From: Cryptomeria japonica
Lineage: Eukaryota; Streptophyta; Pinopsida; Cupressales; Cupressaceae
DNA length: 64,000 nucleotides
Assembly (NCBI RefSeq): GCF_030272615.1
Contig: NC_081409.1
Coordinates: 529,950,291 to 530,014,290 of the forward strand
Direction: 5' to 3'
Notes under the pieces: model-generated
What the model was told of the DNA's origin: nothing
Database searches by the model: none
What the model saw: the letters and a program-made list of their open reading frames with translations, nothing else
Program-made: the position numbers and the translations under genes
Shown here: positions 49,501 to 61,564 of the stretch, in pieces
Layout: the number at the start of each line of letters is the position of its first letter
Position numbering within the stretch: position 1 is the first letter of the stretch

Positions 49501-49861
49501 ATTTCCCCTTTTGACATTAGTTGAGATGTTTGACAAAACTACTTTCAAAGTCATAACTCAATAATCTATATACTTTGCAAAATTTGACTACACTGACAGT
49601 ATATACATTAGTTAATGAAATAGTATATCCAGATATATTCTCCTTATCAATATACTGTACAAAACTCTGATTTTGTATGCTTGGTGATCAATGATCAGTG
49701 TGCTGCTCTTGTTCTTTGCTTACTATTTTGTTCACTGCTCTTGGATACTCTGCTTTCTCTGCTCGGTATACTCCCCCTATATACTACACTCCTTTTGTTT
49801 GATACTATACTTTGATGCTTTGAATACTATATCACTCCCCCTTTTTGACAAACATCAAAAT
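49501..49861 (-). other. Copia-J 3' untranslated region with two polypurine boxes
   Basis: On the minus strand, gtcaaaaagggggagtg (plus about 49833-49850) follows ORF2 and gtcaaaaggggaaat (plus 49501-49516) abuts the 3' LTR. The same doubling occurs in Copia-B at 11871 and 11964. The 300 bases between them hold no gene I can support. Confidence 0.7.
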
Positions 49862-52800
49862 TTAGTTAGCATTCGGTGGTGGCAACTGGTCAAAAATGGA
49901 TTTGTACTTTGTCCATGCTTTGGTGAGAGCAACAGAGAGGGAAACCTTTACACTGTCCATTAAAGAATTCTGCGCTTGAATATCAGCCAATAATGATATT
50001 AAGCCATCTAAAGTGCTTCCCTCTTGTGTAGTAGATAAGTGTGTGGCTCAGTTGATCTGTTCTTGGATGGATGAAAGATGAGGAAGGAATAATGTCTGAA
50101 GTGTCATTATGTCCATCCTGATCTTGTGTTCTTCATTTCTTAGGTCCAATTGTTGAGCCATGAGCTGTTGTAACTTTGTATAGAAATTCTGAACTGAATT
50201 GGGCTCTGTGGTCAACTTATTTGAGAGATCGGTGATCTCTTTCTCAATTGCTTTTGTTTTATTTTTGATGTCTTTAATGAATAAAGAAAATGTATAGAGT
50301 TTTTGAAATAAATAAATAATGTGCTTGAGTTGAGGGGACAACTCAGCAATAAATTTGACAAGTTTGACTTTGCCAATAGCTATAGCTTTCTGTACCTCTT
50401 CTATCATTTTTGTAGTGAGCTCTTTGTCTTTAAGCTTGCTCAAATATTCGGATGCATCTACTCCAGATGTCTCTATCTTTGTTAGGAGTTCATCCAGTTG
50501 AATGTGGATGGCTACATCTTTGGTTATAGTAGCTTCAGGTAGCATATTTGTTAAGAGTTTTTTCACCTTCTGAAGTACTTTATTTTTCTTTTGAATAGCC
50601 ATTTGCTTCTCTTGTTCGACCTTTGCTTTGCATAGTTCACCGAAATCAATGAGTGCTTGCCCCTTTAATTGGGATATATCAACATTGGGCAACACTATTG
50701 GTTTTGACAAATCTACTTTGAAACTATGCTTTTTCATCTTCTTTTCTTTTCCTTTCACTGATTGAACTAAGACAATGTCTTGTGAGGCTTGATGACCCTC
50801 GGTAGGTTGCTCAGTAGAGGCAACACTTTGGTCGGTTTCTTTAGCCTCTGTAGTGTCCTTTGGTGTCTCGGTACTCGGTGTCTCAGTTGCAACATTTTTC
50901 AGTGCTAGAAGGATCCTAAGAAGAATGTTCTTGAGCAGTACCTTCTCCTGCTGTAGACTTGTGACCTTCGGTGCCTTGATCTATATCCTAAGGAGCTTCA
51001 GTTGAGACAGGTTGATTGACCGGTGGATAAGGTTGAACTTGTTCCAAGATTGATTCACTAGATACAAGTTTTTCATATGCATTGCCTTCTATCATTTCCT
51101 ATTCAAGTGCCTCTGTATCCATGATATCTTCATCTATTTGAATGGTGTCAGCAGGGTCTTGCTCGGTAACATCAGGATCTTGCTCGGTGACATCAATTAT
51201 TTCAACTTCAGCTTGCTCACCAGCATCCTTGAGTTGAAATATTTCCTGCCACTTTTCTTTTGTCTCATTTTCCACTTCAATATATAGACCATTCATCAGT
51301 TTCAAGGCTTTTTGTTTGACGAGGAACTTTGTGTGGTAGGTTGTCAGATGTTATTTTATTTCAACTACCAACATGTCAAGAAAGAGATGTACCAAACTTC
51401 TTTCTCTGATCTATTTCTCTGAGTCTAGGGCATATTGGTTATCAATATGTGCATATAATTCTTTTGGAAGAGAATTAGAGACTTCTAATGGGACCAATCA
51501 GAATTTCAGAAGTGTACAGATGACAACTTCTTCTATTTGTCTCTATTCATCATCATTTCTGGATTCATACTTAACATATCTGAATCCTCCAAATCCACCA
51601 TATTCCTTCAGATTAGTACAAAAATTTTCAACACTATGTACATTTACCTTCTTGCTCTTGACAATCTGAAATTTGCTTGCATCCTCAGATTCGGTGTCAC
51701 TAGACTCTTTTTCCAAAATGAGTCTCTGAATAAATTTCTTATAAGTTTTTGTTACCTTGGGAATAGTAACACTCTTTGTTTTCTTACTCAGTGAAGCTGC
51801 AGATGCTCTTGTGTTAGGTCACTTTGCTAGAGGAGTCGGTGAGGCCTTTGATGTATCCTGTTTCTTTCTTTTCAACACTTTTCCCTTAGGCAATTCGGTG
51901 CTCAGTGTTATAGCTGCCTCTTGGGCTTCAGATTCCTCTTTGGTAATGGCTATAGTGCCTTTGATAGGTTTGGAGGAAGAATCTTCTCTGAATTTCTCCG
52001 ATAATGCCTTTATCATCTTTGTTGCCTTTCTTGTAGCTTTGGGTACTACAATGCTCATTTTTACTTTTTCTTTTACTTCTTCATAGGTTCCATACCTCAG
52101 CTCGGTAGCATGCCTTGGTAATGTAATAAATGCATCAATTTTCTGTTGTGTGATGTCAAAATCAATCTCATAACCCATAGGTGGAAAAGATTGAGTTCTT
52201 GGTTCCACAACATTCACATAACAGTAATCAGTGTCTACTTCAAAACATATGTCATCTTTGTATTTATCCACTAGCTTGGGTGGAATCCGGTACCTGTTAT
52301 ACATTTTCTCTTGAAACTTACTGAAGTAATCATCCATAATATCATTAAAATTATCACCTAGCTTCTTGATGAAGTCATTGATCTGATGGGTGATTGGTCA
52401 GTGTACTTCCCAAACAACTTTACCGACTGATGGAAAGAATTTTTCAAAATAGAAAAACATGCATACAAGTAGTGATCCAAACTTTAGTGTATTAGCCGAG
52501 TTGTTCTTCTTCGGCTTCCTGATGGTGTTCAGATTCTCAAATAGGTTTTTTAGCAACACCTCACATAGATCAATTTTCATGCCTTTCTTCACAATTTAAT
52601 ATGCTAAGTCTACTACTGCATAGGGTACACTATTTTCCCTTGCCGATTGGAAGAAACAGTAACCTATTACTCTAATGGAAAATTTTAGTTTTGCATTAGT
52701 GACATTGTTCAATTTCAGTCCTCTAGAATCTAATTCTACTCCAGTTAAACTGATCAATTCCTTTTGTGATATCATTTTCTAAGCTTGGGCATGATCATAA

Positions 52801-53219
52801 ATAGGGTAACCGATGATCAAATGAATGATTTCCTTGGTAATCTTAAACGGTTTCTCTTCTAGCCACATGAAGTCATCATAAACTCTGCTCAGAACAAACT
52901 TGACCCACTGGGATTTGAACACACGGGGATAGGTTAGGGCTTTAGTTAATCCCTTGATCTTATTATGCTCATACTTGCTATCCATTTTATCATCGATGCA
53001 CAATTCAGCATATGTGTCTTTGATTTCAACATGACTGAGTTCTTGAACACGACATTTGGTGAAGAATCTCACATCCTCGACTAATAACACTCTATCTGGG
53101 ATGATTGAAAATGCGGTTTTGTCATCCGATTCAGATGCAAATTTGGGAGTTAAAGAGTATTTTAGTGAGGGCTTTTCAACATTCTTAACAATAATGGGAT
53201 CTTGGATCTTAGGTGTCAT
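49862..53219 (-). pseudogene. Copia-J ORF2: long unrecognised element-borne protein
   Basis: From 53219 down to about 51000 one frame can be followed through several stops; a frameshift between about 51000 and 50760 moves it to the frame that ends at TAA 49862-49864. About 1,100 codons in all. The N-terminal part (about 150 codons) is an ordered globular-looking region with QWVKFVLSRV and ITKEIIHLIIGYP; the middle is Lys/Glu/Ser/Thr-rich with a duplicated DVTEQDP (about 51170); the last 300 codons are strongly helical and probably coiled coil. I recognise no catalytic motif. The conserved frame argues that it was once translated. A capsid-related or captured host protein are both possible; I do not assign one. 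Confidence 0.65.
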
Positions 53220-53748
53220 TTGTAGATTTCAGATAAAAACTAACAAAAGATCCTTAGGGTTTGAGGATTTTCAAATGGCAGACGCTTCACACTTAGTAGA
53301 TAATAACAACTTGATAAGATCGGTAAACCATCTTAACAATGCATTGAGATTAATGTAAATACCTTGAATTTTTCTTTGTAGGAGGTTTGATCGCCTTTGA
53401 TTTGCTTTGCTCTGATCTCTTGAAAACTTGGTGAGTGAAAAATGACTACGTAAATGATTTAAGTACACAATAGACCTTATCGGGCTCCATGCAGGTTAGG
53501 TCAAAAACATTAAATGCACTTGGTTCCACTAAACTTTCTTTCCTTTTTTTTTGCACTTTAACTGAGTAACCAAACTTCCTTCATTTACCGACTTGACAGG
53601 TTTCCTATATAGTGCTCCAAAAGACTGATAGAATTTCAAACTTTCTACTACATCTTAACTATGCAGATTTTTGAGTTAAGTACATAATAAAATAGGAACT
53701 ATTAAGATTTAACCTTGAGAGAATGCAGTCCCTTCATACCTTTACCGA
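53220..53748 (-). other. Gap between Copia-J ORF1 and ORF2
   Basis: About 530 AT-rich bases separate the two frames. I see no open frame or repeat of note; it could hold a leader for ORF2 or an intron-like spacer, but no signal proves either. Confidence 0.4.
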
Positions 53749-55101
53749 TTAATTTGGAATAGGAGCACCTAACTCAGTAGGTAAGGTGATTTCTTCATTT
53801 GACACGATTTCCTTCTTTTTCCAAATCATCTTTAATTTTTCTTTTATTTCCTTAGTGTCTTTTCTAGGTTGATCTCTGCAATCTCCAGCCAAGTGTCCCA
53901 CTTTGTGACAATGAAAACATGCTATACCAAGATTTCTCCATGATCTTCGGTTGTTCATCCCAAACCTTATCAAGTAGTTGGCACTTATATGTCCATATCT
54001 CCCACAAAATTCACACCATATCCTTGTATTGTAATCCCATGGTACTGCAACATATTGTCAGTTAAGATCTCTGTGGGTTCAGTAGCTTCCAGTGTTTGCT
54101 CGGTGTGCACACCACATATAGTTCTTTTGTTTATACCAACACTTCTCAGTACTATGTCCATATCTATTGTAGTTTTTACAAAACCCTTTGAATTTTGCCT
54201 TCTGATAATTGTTAACAGACTTTGTCCTACATTGATTAGATGTGTGACCATATTTATTGCAATTGTAACAATAACCATTGGACTTAGTGACATTTGGTTG
54301 CTTACCTTTTCTGATTTGGCACATGTTGGCAGTGTGACCTTGATTTCCACGGTAGTTGCAAATAGGCTTCTTTCTTTTGATGTTCTTCTTGATTCCAACC
54401 TGCTTTGATGATTCTCCTCTCTCGATAGTATGGATTCCCTTCTCGGTAGAGTCTTTTCCTTTGTAACCGAGTCCTGCATCTTTGTTGGGTCATCTTGTAT
54501 TCAGATGCTCATCCAACATCTTTGATGCTTCATAACTCTTCTTCAGTGTTTCTTTGAATTTCTTCTTTGTTTCAAGTTCATTGGTCAACCTTGATACTTC
54601 AAGTTTCAATGCTTGATTCTCATCATCTTTCAGATTTGCTTCATGATGTGCATAACCTAGTTGATCTGACAGGTTTTGTTGAATTCCAGTCAACCTTGTG
54701 ATTTCATCATTCTTATCAGATACTAAGGCTTCAAGTTATTGTTTCTCTCTTTCTAGATCTCTTACTTTATCCTCGACTGTCCTCAAAGCATCAAGATTTT
54801 CAGTCATCTGTGTGTTGAAATGTTCATGTTCTCTTTTCATTGTTTTTAGTTGATCAGCCAGTGCTTTGTTATTTTCTTTCAATACTCCTATCATTTCTTT
54901 AGTCTCTTCAGATATACTGTTCTCAGATGATGTCTCAATTTGTTCCACTAACTCTTGAGAGTGCTACAAATCATCAGATAATCTTCTTCTCACTTTTAGA
55001 TATTTTTGCATTTGCCTTTGCATGTCTACAATCACTTGATTAGCATGATCCAGTTCTTCTTGAAGATACACAATCCTCTGAGATTGTTTATAGCCCTCCA
55101 T
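53749..55101 (-). pseudogene. Copia-J ORF1: coiled-coil, multi-zinc-knuckle gag-like protein
   Basis: ATG at plus 55099-55101 opens one frame that continues, stops aside, to 53749 (about 450 codons). The first 200 codons are Glu/Lys/Leu-rich coiled coil (LVEQIETSS, VRDLEREKQ, LTNELETKKK). Then come five CCHC-type knuckles: CNYRGNQGHTANMC, CYNCNKYGHTSNQC, CKNYNRYGHSTEKC, CEFCGRYGHISANY and CFHCHKVGHLAGDC. The second and fifth are intact; the others have lost one Cys to Arg or Tyr. Typical copia gag has one knuckle and no long coiled coil. It most likely bound and packaged the element RNA. Stops include TAG, TAA and TGA at about 54966, 54736, 54490 and 54079. Confidence 0.75.
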
Positions 55102-55146
55102 TGATAAGATATTTCTCTTTATGTAGTTAAACCCTTTTCAAAGATT

Positions 55147-55160
55147 GAAGCTCTGATACC
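55147..55160 (-). other. Primer binding site of Copia-J
   Basis: Minus-strand TTGGTATCAGAGC lies just inside the right LTR copy, a perfect initiator tRNA-Met complement. It fixes the element's orientation as minus. Confidence 0.88.
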
Positions 55161-55163
55161 AAT

Positions 55164-56068
55164 TTTTAGGCCCAATATGGAAAGCTAATGTACTAAGAGG
55201 GGAGGGGTGAATTAGTACTTCAAATCGTTTTATTAACAATATCTTTACTGTTATGCATAAACCAAAAACTGCTGTAACATAACATAAAGTTACAACAAAT
55301 AAGTAACAATCATACATGATTCACTCCATAACACATATATTTTGGTCACGTAGAAACTCTTGGTTAGAGAGAAAAACTGCGGTGGGGATGGCACCCACAA
55401 CTTCACTATTGCAATAATAAAGTTGCTTGGTTAGAGCTACATGTTTAGCTATTTCTGATAGCTTACCCTGTTAAGAGTATCAAGATCTATTGGATCTACC
55501 TTGCTAAAGGATTTTACAACACTTAATCTAAATGATGCACCTAGTTAGAGGCTTTACAATTTATAGACTTGATTAGAGTCTTTTACCCTGTTAAAGGTTT
55601 CTCTTACAACTTCAAAATTTTCAATAAAATCTTAACAACTATCTACAACTTTACATGTGGAATGTTATAGAAGATTCTATGTGCCCAAAATAAGATTACC
55701 TTGCCTATAGCATACCTTGGTAACCCATAAAGTAACTCAGTAAACCCTTCTATTTACTCTGTTCTTTGACTGTTCTTTGAAATCCTTTTCGGTGACCTCT
55801 GTGTCTCTGAAACAGTCATAACACTTAGTGCTTTCTCATGCATCACACATGTCTTGATTCATACACTTGTGTATATCCATGTTACTCTCTTTTATCTTTA
55901 ATCCATGTTGTATAAATAGATCTCTTATGTTGGTGATCTAATTCATTGCTTCGATCTTAGAAACATGATTTCTCGAATGAATAACCATGCAAAATATTTC
56001 ATTGGTTAGATGACCTCAAAATCATACATAATCTTTAAGTGCAATTTCCAATGTGATAACAGTTCTAT
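55164..56068 (-). repeat. Copia-J 5' LTR, truncated
   Basis: Starts (plus strand) ttttaggcccaat, altered from tgttaggcccaat, and follows 48333 to about 49236 of the other copy up to agttctat. The remaining 265 or so bases are missing; the next sequence belongs to Gypsy-K. Confidence 0.88.
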
Positions 56069-57699
56069 AGATAGAAATCTGGAAATCATCAAAGCAAATA
56101 TAAACATTAGCCTAGCTCAATCATGAAAACTCAAATGCAATGACAAGAATCCTAAAAACACTCAATAAAGACATGAAAACAAGACATCAATTCAAATGAA
56201 AACCATTGCAAACTTGAATGTCTCCTTCATGTGGCTCCATTGCCCTTCTTTCTCCTTCAAATATCTTTATTTGTGGATCTCACCTACTAGTGCATAAGCA
56301 TGATGTGAAATCAAGTAGACAAGATGATAGCGCAAGAATACTAGCAGCGTGATTGATTCGACCAGGGACTTTGATTGAAGAAATTCATTCAATTTATAGA
56401 TAAATTGGAGAAAAGATCAGATTAGCATGAAAGTGATTCGAATAGAAATTCAAATCAGGAATAGCAAAATTATGACAAGTGTATGACAAATTGCTATGCA
56501 AGGATTTATGACAATTTATGACAATTTATGACAAATTGCTATCCAAGGATTTATGACAAGAATTTGAAATAGAAAGAGACATTTAGGAATTTAGGAGAAA
56601 TTAGAAAATTAGGTTAGAAATGATGACTTGGAAATTAGGAAATTGATGAAAATTAGGTAAATTAATTAATAATTTCTCATTCATTAATTAATTTACAAAA
56701 ATAGGAGGAATTAATTAGCCAATTAAATAAACATTTACTTGTGACAAGAAGACTTAGGATAAATAAATAAATCATTTATCCTAAAGTGAAAATGGAGAGA
56801 AAATGACAAACAAGGTTAAATGAATAAATCATGAAACCCTAGAAGATAAATTAGAAATGCAAGGACGACAATTAGGTCTTGATGTAAGATTGATTTGATG
56901 TCGATTCAATCATGATTTTGAATTGATAAATGATTCAATGCTGATAAGTGATTTGATTGATAAATGTGCCAATTGATGAGGAACAATGACTAATTGATCC
57001 AAATTGACATGATTGAGAAAGATTACGATTGATGACAAATTGATCGCGAGATGACAAGATTGAAAATAACAACGATCGATGACAAATCGATCGCAAGTTG
57101 ACAAGATTGAAAATAACAATGATCGATGACAAATCGATCGCAAGTCAACAAGATTGATAAGAGGAAAATGATCGATGACAAATCAATCGCAAAATGACAA
57201 GATTGATAAGAGGACAACGATCAATGACAAATCGATCACAAAATGACAAGATTGATAAGAGGACAACGATTGATGACAAATCGATCACAAAATGACAAGA
57301 TTGATAAAAGGACAACGATTGATGACTAATCAATCACAAAATGACAAGATTGATAAGAGGACAATGATCGATGACAAATCGATCACAAAATGACAAGATT
57401 GAAAAGAGGACAAAACCCTAATTAGGATTGACGATGTCCAAAATGATAACAAATGAGCATGCACATTGATGTGACAGGATAAGATTGACCAAAATCATGA
57501 CTGAAGATTGTTGTCGACAAGACCAAATTTGAGAGCGAGATAAATAAAGAATGCAGAAGGACTCAATGTTCACAAATGATAAAAACCAAGTGTGTGACAT
57601 AGAAGAAATGTTAATGCGATGCAAAAAACCCTAGAATAAGGCAATCTACAAATGTTAAAATACGACTCTGCAAGCGTTGACCATTTTTAGGTGTCTACA
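56069..57699 (-). repeat. Gypsy-K putative 3' LTR
   Basis: About 1.63 kb from the TGTAGACACC start (plus 57699) to the break with Copia-J. No CA terminus is visible at 56069, so it may be incomplete. It includes the hairpin repeat array at 57030-57417 and a small tatgacaatt repeat near 56510-56535. There is no second copy in the window. Confidence 0.5.
57030..57417. repeat. Tandem array, 47/49-bp unit, 8 copies, each with a hairpin
   Basis: Units start at about 57030, 57077, 57124, 57173, 57222, 57271, 57320 and 57369 with gatgacaaatcgatc. The first three are 47-49 bases; later ones 49, carrying gataagaggacaacgat in place of gaaaataacaacgat. The junction of units can fold: cgatcgat (57073-57080) and atcgatcg (57086-57093) are perfect arms around gacaa. 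Later units keep only part of the arms. Minus-strand Ser/Ile-rich open frames here are repeat artefacts. Confidence 0.93.
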
Positions 57700-58526
57700 T
57701 TTTGCCCCTCTTTGAGACAATGTGATTCTAAGCATTGTTTCAGAGAACAATAATGAAAATGCCCCAGACAAAAATAATGACATATGCATGCCCCCTCGAG
57801 GAATTGGCTGGAAACATCCAGAAAAGAGGCCAATTGATTGATAAGAATGATAGAACATGATAGGAACAAACAGACTGACAATCAGAGATCGGATGAACGA
57901 AGGATAAGCAATTGAAGGTGCAAAAGAATGTGACCAGCATAAGATGGAGAGGGTGCACGTCCATCTATGCACTGACAAAGATCTATAAATGAGACAAAGA
58001 GAGTGAAAAGTGCTCATTTGCACTAGCCAAAGAGGAAGATTTATTGCTTTAGAAAAGGACACTTGCAGAGAGATGGCAAACATTCCAATGGCAGATCACC
58101 TCAGGGAACATGTATGCACCTACAAACGACCGAACAATGTGGGAGCAGTGGCATGTATCTCAAAAACCCAGATTGTCAATTTCTTGAATTTTGATCACTT
58201 GCAGGACATTGCGGGGCCCACAAGGAATGCAGAAACTGACTTCTGCGCCTGTGTGAGCGCATCCTGTGCTTGTGTAGGGTATCTTGCGATTGTGTAGGGT
58301 ACACAGGTGTAGGTTGTTGCTACATAGGTGCAGGACTTATCACACAGGTGCAGTTGTCCATGGGGAACCCTAATTTGGCCAAAAATAGCATGCGAATGAT
58401 CCGAAAAGGGGGGATAAGAATAGGATAGGTCAAAATAGATGAAAAAAACCCTGATTTGGACATGAAACAAGGAAATGTAGCTCGTAGAAGGAAACCCTAA
58501 AACTGACAAAATGTGCTCCAATTGTG
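57700..58526. other. Gypsy-K segment between LTR and PMD pseudogene
   Basis: About 830 bases. The first part is the polypurine tract on the minus strand. Short open frames exist on both strands without motif. From 58250 on a tgtgtagg / cacaggtgcag phrase repeats a few times (gtgtgagc, gtgtaggg, acaggtgtag, taggtgcag, acaggtgcag). Confidence 0.45.
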
Positions 58527-60358
58527 ATGCAGAGTCGACAGTATCCAGTGATCACGCGGGAGAACCGACCAGACTGCTTCATGTTACGACATAGACTTAG
58601 GAGCATGGACAGAGATACATTAGCAGGACTTGGAATATACTATATCACATTCATGCCTGAGATTAGGGCAAACATAGGACTACTAACCGCATTGGCAGAG
58701 CGATGGCATTCAGAGACTTCCTCCTTCCATCTGGTGACTGGAGAGGTGATTGTGACACTAGAGGATGTATGGCGTATCCTTCGCATTCTGATTCATGGAG
58801 AGATGGTAGAGTATGACCCAGTGACAGGGAGAGACACTTTGTGTAGATTATTTGAATGTGACGCAGATGATTTGGATATCGTAAAGAGGGAGATTGGCTG
58901 GGAGACCATGGCATCAGAGTATGATCGATGATATGTGGTGATAGCAGTGGCGATAGCATGCCTACTGGCATGGGACAGATGAGGAAATGGATTCCCTATT
59001 GGACGGGGAAGAGTGCTAGAGCGGATGGTGACAGAGGGGACTGTGTACGCATGGGGACCATGTGTGCTTGCTATGCTATATTTTCAGTTGCATCAGATAG
59101 CATATCAGGGAGTGCAGACTTTGAGCTATGGAGTCACACTATTACAGGTATGGGCATTTGAGCACATAACAATATGTCGACCAATTGCAAAGAGACAGGT
59201 AGTACCACACCAACCATATGTGTACTGTTATGGGGGAGCACTAAGATAGGGTCCATTTGGATACATACTGTATTGGCGACATGAGCTAGACAGATTGAGA
59301 GAGTTCACATGGAGGCCATATCTTGATTGCCCTGGATGGTCAGATGATAGTGATGAGCTATCGTATTGCAGACAGGAGAGATACCTGATTGGGAAACCAG
59401 TGAATTGCCAGAGAGTGATTGAGATGTACTTGCTAGAGAGAGTCAGATGATAGTTTGGAGAGAGGCAGGATGTACCTAGAGGGACTCCACACTTTGCCCA
59501 ATCTCACAGAGAGATGAGTCAGTGGGGGAGGATGATTCAGCCACACATAGCATATGCTGACTTCACACAGCTACAACAGAGATAGTGGGATTGGAGATTA
59601 GATGTGGTGGATGCCGGGATGATAGAGGAGTATGAGTGATGGTTTGCACGATGACAGCCAGTGCCATTGACAGATCCTAATATTCTGGTACCAAGGAGAC
59701 AGGAGGACTTCCCACTCGCAGGAGAGGAGGAAGGAGATGATGAGGATAGAGATGAGGATGAGGACAGGGAGGAGGATGATGAGGATGGAGATGATGATGA
59801 GGGGGATGACGATTATGAGCCAGATTTAGCCGATTAGGAATCATTGCAGGATATACCCATAGAGCCGGAGACAACTAGGATAGAAGAGATGGAGATATGC
59901 AGGGCTACCATAGCGAGTTAGCATGATCACATTGTGACATTAGAGAGATAGAATGCCATCTTGAGGACAGAGCATGAGCAGTTTAGAGCAGAGATAGCCA
60001 GATTGACAGCGGCTCAAGATACAACAATAGCCTAGGCACAACAAGAAGAACAAAGAGTCATTGAGTATATTCGGTCGATTAGGGATGCTAGTGCACATGA
60101 GATGGCATAGATGTTGGTAGAGACCGGAGAGGAGATACGCCATTTGAGGACACTATATGAGAGTGCAGTTCCACCAGAGCAGAGAGCATCATCATATCGG
60201 GCACGATCGAGGATAGAGAGCAGGGCACACTCTCGGAGGTTAGTGAGCAGCATGGGGGTGAGTGGACCTATGAGACCACCATAGCCAGGACCTTGGACAG
60301 GAGGGACATCATCCTTGAGACATGGCAGGGATGAGGAGGAGAGAGGGAGCACCTAGTG
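58527..60358 (+). pseudogene. Plant Mobile Domain (PMD, MAIN-like) protein pseudogene
   Basis: One frame from ATG 58527 to about 60358 with no frameshift but more than ten stops, nearly all TAG or TGA (58929, 58977, 59247, 59447, 59450 and later). The N-terminal 300 codons match the PMD family pattern: ERWHSETSSFHL, TGEVIVTLEDVWRIL, then YGVTLLQVWAFEH and YVYCYGG. An acidic Asp/Glu stretch (about 59730-59830) and a coiled-coil tail with RTEHEQFRAEIARL follow. PMD proteins of the MAIN/MAIL1 type act in the nucleus in genome stability and silencing, and the domain is also known inside plant retrotransposons. Here it lies antisense to the inferred Gypsy-K strand, so an element-borne copy is more likely than a host gene. 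Confidence 0.8.
59728..59832 (+). repeat. GA-rich Asp/Glu codon repeat in the PMD pseudogene
   Basis: Runs of gaggatgaggacagggag-type codons encode the acidic stretch. The minus strand reads as a His/Pro-rich frame that is only its shadow. Confidence 0.8.
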
Positions 60359-61560
60359 ATAGAGGCACGTGCTCCTTACGATAGAGACATATGTAGTTTG
60401 ACATTTTGTAGTTAGCTTGCGGGCCATACTTAGGACAGACAGTCCAATTTTGTACTCTAATATTATTTTGATATATGATATGATATGCAACGCTATGATG
60501 GGATGCAATGTGTTATGGCTTATGGTTATTTTTGATGTATGGATGGCTTATGCAAGGTTTTATGTACCATTGTGGAACATGTATGGATATATTTTTTTAT
60601 GTGTTTTTGATGCATTTATAATATGAAATGGATAAAATGCTTGATATGATGCTCGATGTGATGTTTGATATAATGCAAATGTACTAACCAATGAATGCAG
60701 GATGCAGCATATGTGTTTGGGGAAATCGGAGCACTAGACCGAACTGACTATCCGAACTGACGGAAGAAATGTTAGTAAGAAGAAATGAGGCAGAGGACAG
60801 TTAGAGACGAAGAAAAACTTGCTTTCAGTAATGCACTTTGTAGGTGAGAACCTTTATTTAATGTAGCAAAATGGATGCATAGCATCATGGCATTGAAGGC
60901 CAGAGCTGAAACGCAACCCTTTTTGTAAAAGACAGACACATCGCACACAAGGAATGAGTGAAGCATCCTAGGGTGCATACATCAAGGGTCGAGGTATGTG
61001 TGGCATTCACAAAGTGAACGTACTTATCACAGACACCCAATGATATAGTTGCCCCAGGTTGTAACAAACATTCCACAAACATCAATCACCACAAAAAAGA
61101 AAGGGACCATGAACCATCCCGGTCACTCTAAATCACTCAGTGACATCATCGAGCCACATAGGAACATGATCAAAGATAAACTAATAAATGATAAGACTCG
61201 CTAATTCCAACAAGTCAAACAAACATCTTGATCTTCATTGTCAAAAGTTGAAAGTGTTGATAGGACGATCATGCTGTCTGGTTTCAGGACATGCGGTACC
61301 CCATCTAAGATAGGACACAGTCTGGTTTCGAGCATACCACACCTTGTATAAGACCCATGATAGTAGTGACAAGGACAAATCATATTGATGTTGTTATGCG
61401 ATTGATAAGACAACTTTGATCAGTTTGAATGTCTGGTTTGATTGAAAAAGTTCATCTGTTTATGCATGATTTCATTAAAACGCAGTGTGTGATTGCGCGT
61501 CGTTGGATGTATACTCAGTGATCTATCTTATACGCCAAGAGGATATATTTTTTTTGTTTT
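60359..61560. other. Unassigned Gypsy-K interior, part 1
   Basis: About 1.2 kb after the PMD frame. A tgatatgatgc / tgatgtgatgtttgatat repeat phrase occurs at 60470-60670. I see no domain in any frame. Confidence 0.45.
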
Positions 61561-61564
61561 GCTT

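Larger units (their letters stand above)
48333..56068 (-). mobile_element. Copia-J: minus-strand non-autonomous copia-like element with two unusual ORFs
   Basis: LTR copies 48333-49500 (3' LTR on the minus strand) and 55164-56068 (5' LTR, truncated) bracket 5.7 kb. Minus-strand order: initiator tRNA-Met primer site (about 55147-55160), ORF1 with coiled coil and a row of CCHC knuckles (55101-53749), ORF2 of about 1,100 codons (53219-49862), a polypurine box, and the 3' LTR. No integrase, RT or RNase H motif is visible in any frame. LTR termini, primer site and doubled polypurine box are copia-like. Enzymes would have come from a copia relative such as Copia-B. Confidence 0.82.

Noticed and set aside
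57030-57417. CRISPR-like repeat array
   Set aside because: Units are directly adjacent with no variable spacers, and the context is a plant LTR.
59677-59874. His/Pro-rich minus-strand frame
   Set aside because: It is the complement of the Asp/Glu codon run in the PMD pseudogene.
58527-60358. Intact host MAIN-like gene
   Set aside because: More than ten stops in a single frame, no introns seen, and retroelement sequence on both sides.
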